From: Lactiplantibacillus pingfangensis
GTDB taxonomy: Bacteria > Bacillota > Bacilli > Lactobacillales > Lactobacillaceae
DNA: 59,335 bases
Direction: 5' to 3'
Assembly (NCBI RefSeq): GCF_005404945.1
Contig: NZ_BJDG01000021.1
Coordinates: 1-59,335, forward strand
Below, piece by piece: positions 48,156 to 57,218 of this stretch. Below the pieces are notes generated by a model, which had not been told where the DNA came from, ran no database searches, and saw only the letters and a program-made list of their open reading frames with translations. Each line of letters starts with the position of its first letter. The first letter of the stretch is position 1. Made by a program: the position numbers and the translations under genes.

Positions 48156-48551
48156 GTCTGTCCGACCGATTACAACTAAAAATTGAAAGATGAAATTCGC
48201 TATCTCAACTCAAATTCAGCATTATTTGCAATTTTCACGACGAAACTTTTTAAGATTTCCGCGACAAACTAGACCGTCGTTTAAGATTACTTATCAACTG
48301 TTTGAGACCAGTTGTTATCCGTTTAAGAATTGAGGTAACTCGTTTAAAACATCATTCAGCACATGGCAATTTTGGTCGAGTTTTTTCATAAAGCTAAGCC
48401 TTGTTTATCTGTTTTTAAAGCGTTACAACGGTAGTTGAGCATTAGATTTTTGTTTAACCATAAGAGAGGTCATAAAAATTGAAAGTCGCCCTGCTACTAT
48501 CCTTGTTCCAACTTAATTCAGATCATGTACAGCACTATTGGAGGTTCAAAA
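48156..48551. other. Intergenic region upstream of the L,D-transpeptidase
   Basis: This AT-rich gap holds the phased direct repeats at 48277-48348. At 48479-48565 there is a possible 28-codon TTG frame behind AGAGAGG that runs into the transpeptidase start; I do not call it a gene. Confidence 0.5.
48277..48348 (+). promoter_or_regulatory. Four phased 9-bp direct repeats (LytTR-type operator geometry)
   Basis: TCGTTTAAG (48277), CTGTTTGAG (48298), CCGTTTAAG (48319) and TCGTTTAAA (48340) recur with exactly 12 bases between, a 21-bp period. LytTR regulators such as PlnC/PlnD and AgrA bind 9-bp direct repeats with this spacing. No LytTR gene lies in the window. Confidence 0.6.
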
Positions 48552-49133
48552 ATGCGAAGGCTTAAAAAAAGCATCCTCCTAATCGGTCTCGTCCTAATCG
48601 CTGGAATTGTCACAATATCTACTATCACCACCAATCACAAAACACAGCCGACTAAAAGACCAGTGAAATCAACCGTCATGCGTACACCGATCAATTGGCG
48701 CAAATCCTCAGAAAAGGTCGCCTATCCAGATGTCGCTAAATATCCCAACTTGTGGATTCACGTTTCACTCAAAAAGCAACGCTTATATTTGATGACTCAT
48801 CAGCATAAACTGTATACAATGTATGTTTCAACCGGCGTCCCAACAGCTGACCGTAAAACACCACGCGGCATTTACCACGTTCAAGCCGAGCGCGGCAAAT
48901 ATTTTTATAGTGCTGTTGTTAATGAAGGCGCCTATTACTGGGCCTCATGGCTCAATCATGGTGAATATCTCTTTCATTCAACTCCGGTCAATACCCAAAA
49001 ACAGTTTATTAAAACCGACGCTGCTGATTTAGGAAAAAAGCCATCATCACACGGTTGTATTCATTTAAGTGTGGCGGATTCCAAATGGATTTACGAGCAC
49101 ATTCGCTATGGGACTAAGGTCGTCATTGATTAA
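48552..49133 (+). CDS. L,D-transpeptidase (YkuD domain)
   Basis: Cross-links or modifies peptidoglycan outside the membrane. An N-terminal anchor (residues 5-24) precedes the YkuD domain: WIHVSLKKQRLYLM, GVPTADRKTPRGIYHV and the catalytic HGEYLFHS...SSHGCIHL box with the nucleophilic cysteine. 193 residues. I start at 48552, 7 bases after GGAGG. Monocistronic with a terminator; the upstream direct repeats suggest regulated expression. Confidence 0.92.
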   Translation: MRRLKKSILLIGLVLIAGIVTISTITTNHKTQPTKRPVKSTVMRTPINWRKSSEKVAYPDVAKYPNLWIHVSLKKQRLYLMTHQHKLYTMYVSTGVPTADRKTPRGIYHVQAERGKYFYSAVVNEGAYYWASWLNHGEYLFHSTPVNTQKQFIKTDAADLGKKPSSHGCIHLSVADSKWIYEHIRYGTKVVID

Positions 49134-49140
49134 ACACACT

Positions 49141-49189
49141 AAAAAGACGTCTTCACAAACAGGCTTAAAACTGTTTGGAGACGTCTTTT
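49141..49189 (+). terminator. L,D-transpeptidase gene terminator
   Basis: AAAAGACGTCT and AGACGTCTTTT, with inner ACAAACAG/CTGTTTG. Confidence 0.92.
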
Positions 49190-49256
49190 CAATTTGCTAA
49201 TAAAGTTTTCACACTAATCCTTCTTTATTTTTCTGAAATGCTAGCCCTTAACAAGC

Positions 49257-49315
49257 AAAAAACGACAACCAAGACCAGTAGCAGCTTACTGCTCGCTGAG
49301 ATTGATTGTCGTTTT
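49257..49315 (-). terminator. MerR gene terminator
   Basis: AAAACGACAA and TTGTCGTTTT enclose an AGTAGCAG/CTGCT inner stem; T-run on the minus strand. Confidence 0.75.
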
Positions 49316-49341
49316 CGGTTAATCATATCCCCAATGATTAA

Positions 49342-49788
49342 CTACGCTCTAGCTTTCAAAATAAACTTCGGTTGATCATCCACCAGCTTCACAAATAGTT
49401 CTTGCGCCGGATCTGGATCGAACTTTCCCAAATCAACCAATAGCTGACCATCTTCCGCCACTTCATAGCCTTGATACCGACCAAATAAAAGACGATACAT
49501 TGTTTGTGCCGGCCGCATGCGCTCATCCACTTGTGCCGCTGCCGCCTTCAACGTATAACCGGTCTGCAACAAATTGCTCATGGCAGCCGCCTTGATCACC
49601 ATCTTCATGGTATAAATCCGCGCACGCCCCGGTTCGTCTTCATTTTTAGGGATAATATATCCCTTTTTTTGCCAATAACGCAGCTGGCGTGGCGAGACAC
49701 CAGTCATTCTGCTTAACTCACTAATACCGATCGTCAATTGTCCCCGATGAAACAAGTCACGAAAATCCGGGCTCGGTTGTTCAGCCAT
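49342..49788 (-). CDS. MerR family transcriptional regulator
   Basis: 148 residues. The winged-helix N-terminus is LTIGISELSRMTGVSPRQLRYW then KKGYIIPKNEDEPGRARIYT; a helical C-terminus lacks metal-binding cysteines, so it likely senses a small ligand. I start at 49788, since GGGGG lies 8 bases upstream. Adjacent to an NmrA-like gene on the same strand. Confidence 0.9.
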   Translation of the reverse strand: MAEQPSPDFRDLFHRGQLTIGISELSRMTGVSPRQLRYWQKKGYIIPKNEDEPGRARIYTMKMVIKAAAMSNLLQTGYTLKAAAAQVDERMRPAQTMYRLLFGRYQGYEVAEDGQLLVDLGKFDPDPAQELFVKLVDDQPKFILKARA

Positions 49789-49881
49789 GCTAGCGTCCCC
49801 CTTTCCAAATGCTTTTGTCAATTTAAATTATAGCATGGAATGGGGACTTACCCGTGACCTGACGATGAATTTTACGCGGGT

Positions 49882-50748
49882 TTAGGCTTTTTCTGGCAAA
49901 TTAGTTTGTAAAAAAGCCGTTAGTGATTGCGCCGGATGACCCATGATCGTGTCGTAATCGTTGCTGACTTCGCTCAATAGTCCCATTGCGCCACCAGCAT
50001 ACATCGACCCTAACATATGACCTTCATTACCTTGGTTATACAGCTTTTCAAACTGCGCTAATGTGACTGGTTGATAGCCAATTGGTTGCTTTGAAACTTG
50101 ACTTAACACTTGTGCTAAAGCTGGCATTGTATAAGCTTGCGATTGCGTCAACGTATAAATTTTGCCATTCACTAATAGCTCTGCGGTGGTCGCAACTTTG
50201 GCAAAAGCGGCCGCACTATCAGCTTGACTAATAAAGCTCAATGCTTGATCAGCCATCGGATAGATAACATTTTTGCGCGTAATCAATTCTGGCAGATAAG
50301 GAATCAATGGATCAGCGTACAAACTATTACGGATAATCGTATAACGTAAGCGAGAAGCCGCTAATCGACGTGGCACATACCCATAAAATGCGGACAATGC
50401 AAACGGGTTATTCACTTGATCCGCAATAAAGCCCATCACTAAAATATGCTTAACCTGACTCGCTTCCGCGGCCTGAATGACATTTTCAAATTCGCTGACC
50501 CGCGAATAACTGTCATGACTCTTGCTGGGCACATAAATGAAAACATCACTGTCAGCCAATACTGGCTTCAGGCTGTCCACATCATGATAATCCATCGCAG
50601 TTACAGTCATGCCCTGCGCGGCAAACTTAGCGGCTTTAGCAACCGTGTGTACCCCTAAATTGAGTTGACTTGCTGGTACTAGTTGACTTAATGCCTTAAC
50701 AATTTGTGTCCCTAAATGCCCGGTTGCACCGGTGATTGTAATTTTCAT
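49882..50748 (-). CDS. NmrA-like NAD(P)-binding atypical SDR
   Basis: About 288 residues. KITITGATGHLGTQIVKAL is the nucleotide-binding loop; DSDVFIYVPSKSHD and YTIIRNSLYADPLIPYL are typical of NmrA/QorB-like NAD(P)H:quinone reductases. It likely reduces quinones or acts as a redox sensor. I start at 50748; the upstream site (AAGTGGG) is weak. It precedes the MerR gene in the same direction, so the two may be co-regulated. Confidence 0.88.
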   Translation of the reverse strand: MKITITGATGHLGTQIVKALSQLVPASQLNLGVHTVAKAAKFAAQGMTVTAMDYHDVDSLKPVLADSDVFIYVPSKSHDSYSRVSEFENVIQAAEASQVKHILVMGFIADQVNNPFALSAFYGYVPRRLAASRLRYTIIRNSLYADPLIPYLPELITRKNVIYPMADQALSFISQADSAAAFAKVATTAELLVNGKIYTLTQSQAYTMPALAQVLSQVSKQPIGYQPVTLAQFEKLYNQGNEGHMLGSMYAGGAMGLLSEVSNDYDTIMGHPAQSLTAFLQTNLPEKA

Positions 50749-50814
50749 TTTTGATTTCCCACTTTCCTGTAACTTCATTAGTTACATTAAATCAACTTTA
50801 AGCCGATTTGTCAA

Positions 50815-51170
50815 CTAGAGACCATCTCAACTAAAGATTGACTGACGAAAATCACTAATAAATGCTGTCGTATCAGTACATTGGTAACGAAAAGAAGTCA
50901 ACGTTGCCGCTTCCTGGCGTCGCTGATTACATGCGGACGAGGGACCAGGCCAAGCCTGAGAGGCGGTCTTGGCCTTCGTCCGATGCAATCAGCAACGCCT
51001 TCCAGCTAGGTTAATGGTTATAAGGATAAAAGGCTTAAAAATAGTTGATTAAATTCTTGAAAATAATTACGTCAGTTAGAAATTCTTTGGACTTTCTCAA
51101 TACTTTTATTGGCTATCCGCGAGTAATATTTCGTGTGCAAATACTGCTACACTGGAATTAATAGCCACTC
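50815..51170 (-). mobile_element. MITE-like element, copy 7 (subtype II, reversed, interior deleted)
   Basis: Outer arms of subtype II (GGCGTCGCTGATTACATGCG with its partner CGATGCAATCAGCAACGCC) and hairpin 3 remain at about 50908-51003; hairpins 1 and 2 are gone. Beyond them lies a decayed minus-strand copy of the relic frame, including SSVAVFAHEILL. It abuts copy 8. Confidence 0.75.
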
Positions 51171-51171
51171 T

Positions 51172-51425
51172 TACTAACACAGCACCGCGTTTTTTCTTGA
51201 CTCCGCTAAACCTAATAACTGTAGGTTGGGACTAATCACATCGGTCGTGAAGGTGGCGTTGAATCGGCCGGGCTTGCCGATTTTACACCACGGACGGTCC
51301 GGGGCACTTGCGCTTTTTTGCAAGGGTTCCGGGCGAGGGGCAAGACGTTCCTGGCTTGACCCGGTCCCACGACCGCATGTGATCAGTCCCAACCGGAAGT
51401 GACAGCACTTAATTAATCTGTATGG
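51172..51425 (+). mobile_element. MITE-like element, copy 8 (subtype III)
   Basis: The core at 51222-51400 has outer arms GGTTGGGACTAATCACAT and ATGTGATCAGTCCCAACC, fully complementary yet different from subtypes I and II. Three hairpins are kept. A trace of the nested module's right arm (ACACAGCAC..) lies at its left. Confidence 0.8.
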
Positions 51426-51433
51426 GCTTTGGA

Positions 51434-51479
51434 GACACAAAAAGGAACCATGACTTGATGTCACAGCTCCTTTTGTGTC
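51434..51479 (-). terminator. PTS operon terminator
   Basis: GACACAAAAGGAGC and its partner with an inner TGAC/GTCA stem; T-run on the minus strand. Confidence 0.88.
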
Positions 51480-51537
51480 GCGTCTATTTTGAAAGCCGCT
51501 TATGCCAAACACTTTTTTCAATGCAGCATAGGTTTCC

Positions 51538-53541
51538 CTACGCAGCTTGTTCCCCTAAATGTTTCTTTTTTGGTGCAGTCTTAACGTTTTTAACATCTTC
51601 ATCGGAGAAGCCAAACATGTAAGTCAACGTGAAGGCAACAATAATGTCGGCGATTGATGCAATCCAGAAGCCCCAGAAACTAAAGTCCAAGCCTTTCGGG
51701 TTTACGAATGAGGTGAAGCCAATCAATGAACCAGCAAAGCCCCACATATTAACGTGCATCAAACCAGTTAAGAACCCACCGACGGCCCCACCAATGCTGG
51801 CAGTGACGAAGGCCCGACCGTACTTCAAGTTAATCCCGTACATTGCGGGTTCAGTAACACCAGAGAAGGCTGAAATTGTTGCAGGCCAAGCTAATTCTTT
51901 AATGTTGGCTACTTTAGACTTCATCGCAATGGCTAAGACGGCCCCACCTTGGGCAACCATCGTCGCAGAAACAATCGCGTTCAAATAACTGTGTCCGGTC
52001 GTGGCAATATCGTTGGCCACAATCGGAATAACCGCCCAATGTAAGCCGAAGATAACCAAGACTTGATAAAAGCCACCAATAATCAACCCGGAAATTGCGG
52101 GACTGAGTTCGTAAATCTTAACAATCCCAGCCGCGAGTGCGCCAGATAAGGCAGTAATAATTGTACCAAGGAATAAGATAATCGCACCAGAAACAATGAT
52201 AACTTCGAGTAATGGGACAAAGATCATCCGTAGAACCGTTGGGATCACACGTTTGAGCCATGGTTCCAACTTGCTGGCCAACCAAGCACCGGCAATCATT
52301 GGGAAGATGGAATAACTGTATGACGCCACGTGGACTGGCAGACCGAAGAATGTCGCATTAATCCCCATACCTAGTAAGTGACTCGTGACTTTCCCAGTTG
52401 TCGCAATTGCCACAATCGTTGGATACGTCAATACCCCACCAATGATCCCCATAATAACGGGATCAGAGCCTAATTTCTTTGCAGCAGTAAAGCCGACGAA
52501 AATCGGCAGGAAGTAGAAGACGGAATCTCCCATCGCATTAATAATCACATAAGTTGTCGTGGTTGCCGAGACGAGTTTGAAGGAAGTCAGTAGGGCCAAG
52601 ACCCCTTTTAAGATACCTGAAGCGGCTAACAACCCAATCACTGGAATCATGGAACCGGTGATAACCCCAATTAAGGCGCTAAAGCCATGTTTAACTTTTT
52701 GCCAAGGTGTCATCTTTTTCCAAGCGGCCTTGTTAGCTTCTTTTTCACTGGCGATGGCCGATGCATCGTCATCTCCGAAGCCAGGGCCAAGTTGCGCAAC
52801 CACTGCGTCATACACATCGTTGACGGCTGGACCAATAACGACTTGATATTGGCCGCCAGCCTTGGCGACATCAATGACACCCTTTAAATCTCGAATGACA
52901 TCATCTTTCGCAATACTTTCATCCTTTAAGTAAAACCGAACCCGGGTAATACAATGAATGACACTCTTAACGTTCCCAGCACCACCAATATTCGTGATGA
53001 TCTGGCGCGCTAAGTCATCGTACTTGCCGCCATTTCCCTTGGTCACAGCTGCGGCAGCCGGTGCCGTGGTCGTTTCAGCTTGCAAATCAACTTGTGCAGC
53101 GACTGCGCCAGCCGTCACATTGCCTAAGTTCGGCGTTAATGCGGCAACCTTATCCGCAGTATTGGTGACTGCCAGAATTACCGTAGTTTGCTTGCCGGCC
53201 GCTTTTACCGCGGCTAAATCCATCGTCCCAATCTTGTCACCGGCTTTAACTTCGTCGGCGACTTGCACACTGAGCTTAAACGGTGGGTTGTCTTTCAACT
53301 CAACCGTATCAATGCCTAAGTGAATTAACACTTCCAAACCATCCGTAGTCGCAAAGCCAATCGCATGCAAGGTCGATGCGACCATCGTAATTCGCCCGCT
53401 AACTGGTGCGACGATTTGACCATTGGTTGGTTCAACCCCGAACCCTTTTCCCATCATACCTTGTGAAAACACCGGATCTTTAACATCGCTTAAGGGTATT
53501 ACTTGCCCTTTGATTGGTGATAATAATTGCACTTGTTTCAT
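51538..53541 (-). CDS. PTS sugar transporter IIABC, probably trehalose
   Basis: 667 residues, domains in the order A-B-C. IIA (residues 1-155) has His59 (TLHAIG) and phospho-acceptor His74 (VLIHLGIDTVEL). An Ala/Thr-rich linker leads to IIB (about 172-255) with Cys197 in IHCITRVRFYL. IIC (about 285-645) is the membrane channel with GVTEPAMYGINLKYG. It belongs to the glucose-superfamily beta-glucoside/sucrose/trehalose group. Trehalose is inferred from the adjoining hydrolase. It starts 14 bases after that gene, in one operon. Confidence 0.92.
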   Translation of the reverse strand: MKQVQLLSPIKGQVIPLSDVKDPVFSQGMMGKGFGVEPTNGQIVAPVSGRITMVASTLHAIGFATTDGLEVLIHLGIDTVELKDNPPFKLSVQVADEVKAGDKIGTMDLAAVKAAGKQTTVILAVTNTADKVAALTPNLGNVTAGAVAAQVDLQAETTTAPAAAAVTKGNGGKYDDLARQIITNIGGAGNVKSVIHCITRVRFYLKDESIAKDDVIRDLKGVIDVAKAGGQYQVVIGPAVNDVYDAVVAQLGPGFGDDDASAIASEKEANKAAWKKMTPWQKVKHGFSALIGVITGSMIPVIGLLAASGILKGVLALLTSFKLVSATTTTYVIINAMGDSVFYFLPIFVGFTAAKKLGSDPVIMGIIGGVLTYPTIVAIATTGKVTSHLLGMGINATFFGLPVHVASYSYSIFPMIAGAWLASKLEPWLKRVIPTVLRMIFVPLLEVIIVSGAIILFLGTIITALSGALAAGIVKIYELSPAISGLIIGGFYQVLVIFGLHWAVIPIVANDIATTGHSYLNAIVSATMVAQGGAVLAIAMKSKVANIKELAWPATISAFSGVTEPAMYGINLKYGRAFVTASIGGAVGGFLTGLMHVNMWGFAGSLIGFTSFVNPKGLDFSFWGFWIASIADIIVAFTLTYMFGFSDEDVKNVKTAPKKKHLGEQAA

Positions 53542-53555
53542 CGCGAAGTCCCCCT

Positions 53556-55208
53556 TTACTTTAAATCGCGTCGTAAGGCAATTGCTTCATATGGTTGTAA
53601 AATCACAGCATTACCAACCACGGTGGCGTCATAATTCGAAATTAGGACCTGCGCACCGACAAATTCTGGTGGTAACTCGACTGTCGTTTTTCGACCAAAG
53701 AAATTAGTCAAAACGGCTACCTGCTGGCATGAACTCGTCCGCAGATAACCCAACACTTGGGGATGATCTAATAACAGTGGTTGATAATCCCCATCTGAAA
53801 TCGCTGAAACTTGTTTTCTTAACTGAATTAACCGTTGATAATAGCTAAATATTTCCCCATGAGCCAGCTCATCCGCCACGTTGATAGTCGCCTGATTCGT
53901 TGGTTTCAACCATGGTGTTCCAGTCGTGAATCCGGCCGTTTTCGGGGCCGCTGTCCATTGCATCGGCGTCCTGGCATTATCACGAGACTTGACATGTACG
54001 AGATGAAACGCCGCCCGATCACTATGACCTTGGGCGCGTAACTGCCGATAAGCATTGTGACTTTCGATATCCACATAATCATCAATCTCATGATATTGTG
54101 GATCAGTCATGCCAATTTCTTCCCCCATATAAATAAAGGGGGTGCCGCGACCTAAATGAATGACCGTCGCCAACATTTCAGCGGATTTTTCCCGATAATG
54201 CGTCACATCGCCAAACCGATTCACTGCCCGTGGTTGATCGTGGTTATTCCAAAATAACGCATGCCAACCGCCAGCTGTAGCCATGCCTTGTGCCCAATCG
54301 TTCATAATATTTTTCAAGGCCGGAAAGTCAAACTGTCGATCAGTCCATTTGTTGCCGTGATCATAATCGACTTTGAGATGGTGAAAATTGAAGACCATCG
54401 AGAGCTCATGATGTTCAGGTTGCGTATAAGCGATACTGTTCGCCAACGTGGCCGAGGACAATTCACCAACCGTAATATCTTCCGGATGCTGACCAAAGCT
54501 GGCCGCATTTAGTTCCTTTAAATAGTCATGCACAATTGGTCGATCGGTATAAAGCAACTTACTGCTCATCGTCGGTGGCGCATCCAACAACGTTTCATCC
54601 TTACCAATCACATTGATGACATCAAATCGGAAGCCCCGAACCCCTTTGCGTTGCCAATAATTAATGATATTGGCACAAGCTTGACGAACCGCAGGGTGAT
54701 GCCAATCTAAATCTGCTTGCGATGGATCAAACAAGTGCAAGTAGTACTGACCAGTCTCTCCGAAAGGCGCCCAAGCTGAACCGCCAAACTTCGATTGCCA
54801 ATTCGTTGGTGAACTTCCATCGGCCTTGGCGGGACGGATATAATAATATTGCTGAAACTCAGGGTCACCTGCCAAGGCTTTTTGAAACCACTCATGCTGT
54901 GTCGAGGTGTGATTGAACACCATGTCCAGCATGACATCAATCCCAACATTTTTTAAGGCTTGCACCAACTCATCAAAATCCGCCATTGTCCCAAATAAGG
55001 GATCAATTTGATAATAGTCTTCAATATCGTAACCATTATCACGTTGCGGTGAGACAAAGAACGGATTGAACCAAATCATATCCACGTTCAGACGCGATAA
55101 ATACGGCAGCTTTTCAATGATTCCCCGTAAATCACCAATGCCATCGCCATTGCTGTCATAAAACGATTTAGGATAGATTTGATAGATCACTTTTTGTGAA
55201 AAGTGCAC
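53556..55208 (-). CDS. treC: Trehalose-6-phosphate hydrolase-like GH13 enzyme
   Basis: Splits trehalose-6-phosphate (or a related alpha-glucoside) to glucose and glucose-6-phosphate. IYQIYPKSFYDSNGDGIGDL opens a GH13 barrel; the nucleophile is the Asp of RGFRFDVIN, the acid/base the Glu of TVGELSS, and NNHDQPR carries the third carboxylate. About 550 residues, as in TreC/TreA. The start is GTG at 55208 after GGAGGGGG. First gene of a two-gene operon with the PTS; a cre box lies 47 bases upstream. Oligo-1,6-glucosidase is the alternative reading. Confidence 0.88.
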   Translation of the reverse strand: MHFSQKVIYQIYPKSFYDSNGDGIGDLRGIIEKLPYLSRLNVDMIWFNPFFVSPQRDNGYDIEDYYQIDPLFGTMADFDELVQALKNVGIDVMLDMVFNHTSTQHEWFQKALAGDPEFQQYYYIRPAKADGSSPTNWQSKFGGSAWAPFGETGQYYLHLFDPSQADLDWHHPAVRQACANIINYWQRKGVRGFRFDVINVIGKDETLLDAPPTMSSKLLYTDRPIVHDYLKELNAASFGQHPEDITVGELSSATLANSIAYTQPEHHELSMVFNFHHLKVDYDHGNKWTDRQFDFPALKNIMNDWAQGMATAGGWHALFWNNHDQPRAVNRFGDVTHYREKSAEMLATVIHLGRGTPFIYMGEEIGMTDPQYHEIDDYVDIESHNAYRQLRAQGHSDRAAFHLVHVKSRDNARTPMQWTAAPKTAGFTTGTPWLKPTNQATINVADELAHGEIFSYYQRLIQLRKQVSAISDGDYQPLLLDHPQVLGYLRTSSCQQVAVLTNFFGRKTTVELPPEFVGAQVLISNYDATVVGNAVILQPYEAIALRRDLK

Positions 55209-55254
55209 CCATACCCCCTCCAAACCTAACTCGGAATTAAGTAACGCAAGCTTT

Positions 55255-55268
55255 AGAAACCGCTTTCA
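55255..55268. promoter_or_regulatory. cre (CcpA) site upstream of the trehalose operon
   Basis: On the minus strand TGAAAGCGGTTTCT fits TGNAANCGNWNNCW fully. Position in the promoter region fits carbon catabolite repression. Confidence 0.75.
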
Positions 55269-55377
55269 TTTACTCGTAACCATCATATCGACCTCAACGC
55301 TGATGGTCAAATATAACCTAACGATTTATTCGCTTATATGATGATTTAACGGACGACTTTATTAGTTAACTTACTTT

Positions 55378-56028
55378 CTAATGCAAGTGCAACTGCTGGT
55401 CAGCAAGAAAAGAACGTTGAAAGTCTGGTGCTGATTTAACTTGTTTCCCGAATTCAACAATCAACGCATGAAATTCGCGCGCCGCCGCAAAGTCAAAACG
55501 CCAATTGGCCGCAATCACAGCTTGGGCTTTCACATATGAACTAGGTAAGTTGACGCCTAGCCAAGTGAATAGCCGACGCAAATAGGTGTCCACAATAATT
55601 GTGGGCTTATTAAACACATACATACTGAAGTAATCCGCCGTTTCATCACCAATCCCTTTGAGGGCTTTGAGTTCCCGCCGAATCTGGGTGGCAGGTAACG
55701 CCCGAATTTTAGCCAGATCAAAGCCATAGTGACCACTCCAAGCGGCTAAGCCTTGTAGCGTCGGCACTTTCCGCGTGTAAAATCCTGCCGGCTTAACTAA
55801 GGCCGTTAACTCGCTCGGGGTTAAGGCTAAGACCCGTTCTGGCTCAAATTGCGTCGCTTGTTTTAAATTAGCCAACGCGTAGTCAACGTTGCGCCAATTT
55901 GTATTTTGGACTAACACGCCACCCCATAAGATCTCCCAGGGCGTTTCTGCCGGCGCAACACCAGGTTCCAACCAATGTTGCGGGCCCATCGTCGTTAACA
56001 TTAAGTGATAAAGTTCATCAATCGTCAT
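55378..56028 (-). CDS. HhH-GPD DNA glycosylase without Fe-S cluster
   Basis: Endonuclease III-superfamily fold, 216 residues: LVQNTNWRNVDYALANL at the N-terminus, the helix-hairpin-helix LKALKGIGDETADYF and the catalytic Asp in IIVDTYLRRLF. The lyase lysine of EndoIII (GRKTA) is replaced (GDETA), and the protein has no cysteine, so no 4Fe-4S cluster. It is likely a monofunctional glycosylase for alkylated or mismatched bases. I start at 56028, 7 bases after GGAGG. Confidence 0.88.
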   Translation of the reverse strand: MTIDELYHLMLTTMGPQHWLEPGVAPAETPWEILWGGVLVQNTNWRNVDYALANLKQATQFEPERVLALTPSELTALVKPAGFYTRKVPTLQGLAAWSGHYGFDLAKIRALPATQIRRELKALKGIGDETADYFSMYVFNKPTIIVDTYLRRLFTWLGVNLPSSYVKAQAVIAANWRFDFAAAREFHALIVEFGKQVKSAPDFQRSFLADQQLHLH

Positions 56029-56045
56029 TAATTTTCCTCCCAAAT

Positions 56046-56076
56046 AAAAAAAGCGCTCGGAATTTTCCTCGCGCTT
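56046..56076 (-). terminator. Rho-independent terminator
   Basis: AAGCGCGAGG pairs with CCGAGCGCTT, followed by seven T on the minus strand; it ends the reductase/85-residue transcript. Confidence 0.85.
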
Positions 56077-56141
56077 CGATTTATGCTTTATGATAATTGA
56101 ACTGACCCTTAAATAACAGTCAATAGTTCTGATTGTCCGAA

Positions 56142-56399
56142 TTAATCGTCAGTGACACTGGTCCGCTTAACGGTTAAGACGATATCTGCTTTTCTGTTAG
56201 TTGGTTTGACCTTTTCAGCGAAGTCCAAGCCGGCATCCTTAAATAAGTTTTGAACTTCAGTATTAACTAACGGTAAGTCGCGAGGATCTCCGGCTTGCTG
56301 GCGAATATAAACGACATATTCATCTGGCAATTCTTCCAAATCGTACTCAACATCTTCATCATTTAAAATGACATAAATCAACTTACGTTCTCTGTTCAT
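56142..56399 (-). CDS. Small acidic hypothetical protein, 85 residues
   Basis: Not recognised. Begins RERKLIYVILNDEDVEYDLEELPDEYVVYI (shown here only as LIYVILNDED and EELPDEYVVYI) and ends KADIVLTVKRTSVTDD, suggesting a small alpha/beta protein. Acidic, no membrane part. It lies 35 bases downstream of the FMN reductase gene on the same strand, so probably in one transcript. Confidence 0.7.
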   Translation of the reverse strand: MNRERKLIYVILNDEDVEYDLEELPDEYVVYIRQQAGDPRDLPLVNTEVQNLFKDAGLDFAEKVKPTNRKADIVLTVKRTSVTDD

Positions 56400-56434
56400 C
56401 TGAAATTACCCCTCAACGCTTATTTTTTTAGTTC

Positions 56435-56995
56435 TTATTCATTGACCGTATTTGCAGTCACTTGTTGCACAAACTTAAGGTAGTCCTGCGTACAATGATC
56501 GAGCCACTCAATGGTTGGTTGATCCGTAATATGCCCCGCAGCATCAAATTTGTTTTGAACCGTTCCCATCAAGAATTCATCACCAGGCATGGCTAAGGCC
56601 GCTACCCCGGGTGAATCTAAGATTTGGCGCAAATGACCTTGCGCCCGTACCGTTCCTAATGGTCCCATCGTGGCGCCCAAGATCATTGCTGGCTTCCCTT
56701 TTAACGGATGTTCAACCCGTGAGAGCCAATCGATCGCATTTTCAAGCACACCGGAAATACTGTGATTGTATTCTGGGGTGACAAAAATAACACCATCTGC
56801 GTCGAGGACTAACTGTTTGAAAGCCTTAACATTATCAGGCGCGGTTAGTTCAATATCTTGGTCATAGTACGGTAAGTCACGCAATGACGGAATGACAACT
56901 TCCATCTGATCCGCGTAACGGTTTTTCACATATTCGGCTAGTTTTTGATTGTACGAGGCATGTCGAATGCTACCAACAAGTGCAACAATTTTCAT
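56435..56995 (-). CDS. NADPH-dependent FMN reductase
   Basis: 186 residues of flavodoxin-like fold: VALVGSIRHASYNQKLAEYV binds FMN phosphate, VTPEYNHSISGVLENAIDWLS is the family signature, and PAMILGATMGPLGTVRAQGHL follows. Such enzymes reduce quinones, azo dyes or chromate in vitro; the natural substrate is unknown. AAAGGAG precedes the ATG. Confidence 0.92.
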   Translation of the reverse strand: MKIVALVGSIRHASYNQKLAEYVKNRYADQMEVVIPSLRDLPYYDQDIELTAPDNVKAFKQLVLDADGVIFVTPEYNHSISGVLENAIDWLSRVEHPLKGKPAMILGATMGPLGTVRAQGHLRQILDSPGVAALAMPGDEFLMGTVQNKFDAAGHITDQPTIEWLDHCTQDYLKFVQQVTANTVNE

Positions 56996-57094
56996 GTACT
57001 GGACACTCCTTTAAGCTGTATTTAAACTAAGTATACCCCTTTTTAGGAAGACTTGCGGAACCGGTTTCAAGTATTTTCAGAAATATTGTAAAAT

Positions 57095-57185
57095 AATGAA
57101 CTAACGGCGGGACCTGACCAGTTCCACAACCACCTATTATCAGTTACAACCCGAAGTGAATTCTGTATGGGCTTAGTTATTGGCG
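57095..57185 (+). mobile_element. MITE-like element, copy 9 (right-end relic, subtype III)
   Basis: GGGACCTGACCAGTTCCAC, a decayed ATCAGTT-CAACC arm and GAAGTGA then CTGTATGGGCTT match the right part of copy 8 in order. Left half lost. It directly precedes copy 10. Confidence 0.6.
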
Positions 57186-57218
57186 TGTTGGAACTTACAT
57201 GCAACTCTTAGCTTTCAC

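Noticed and set aside
48479-48565. 28-codon TTG-started leader frame overlapping the L,D-transpeptidase start
   Set aside because: A ribosome-like AGAGAGG precedes it, but a single rare-start short frame without conservation data is not enough to call.
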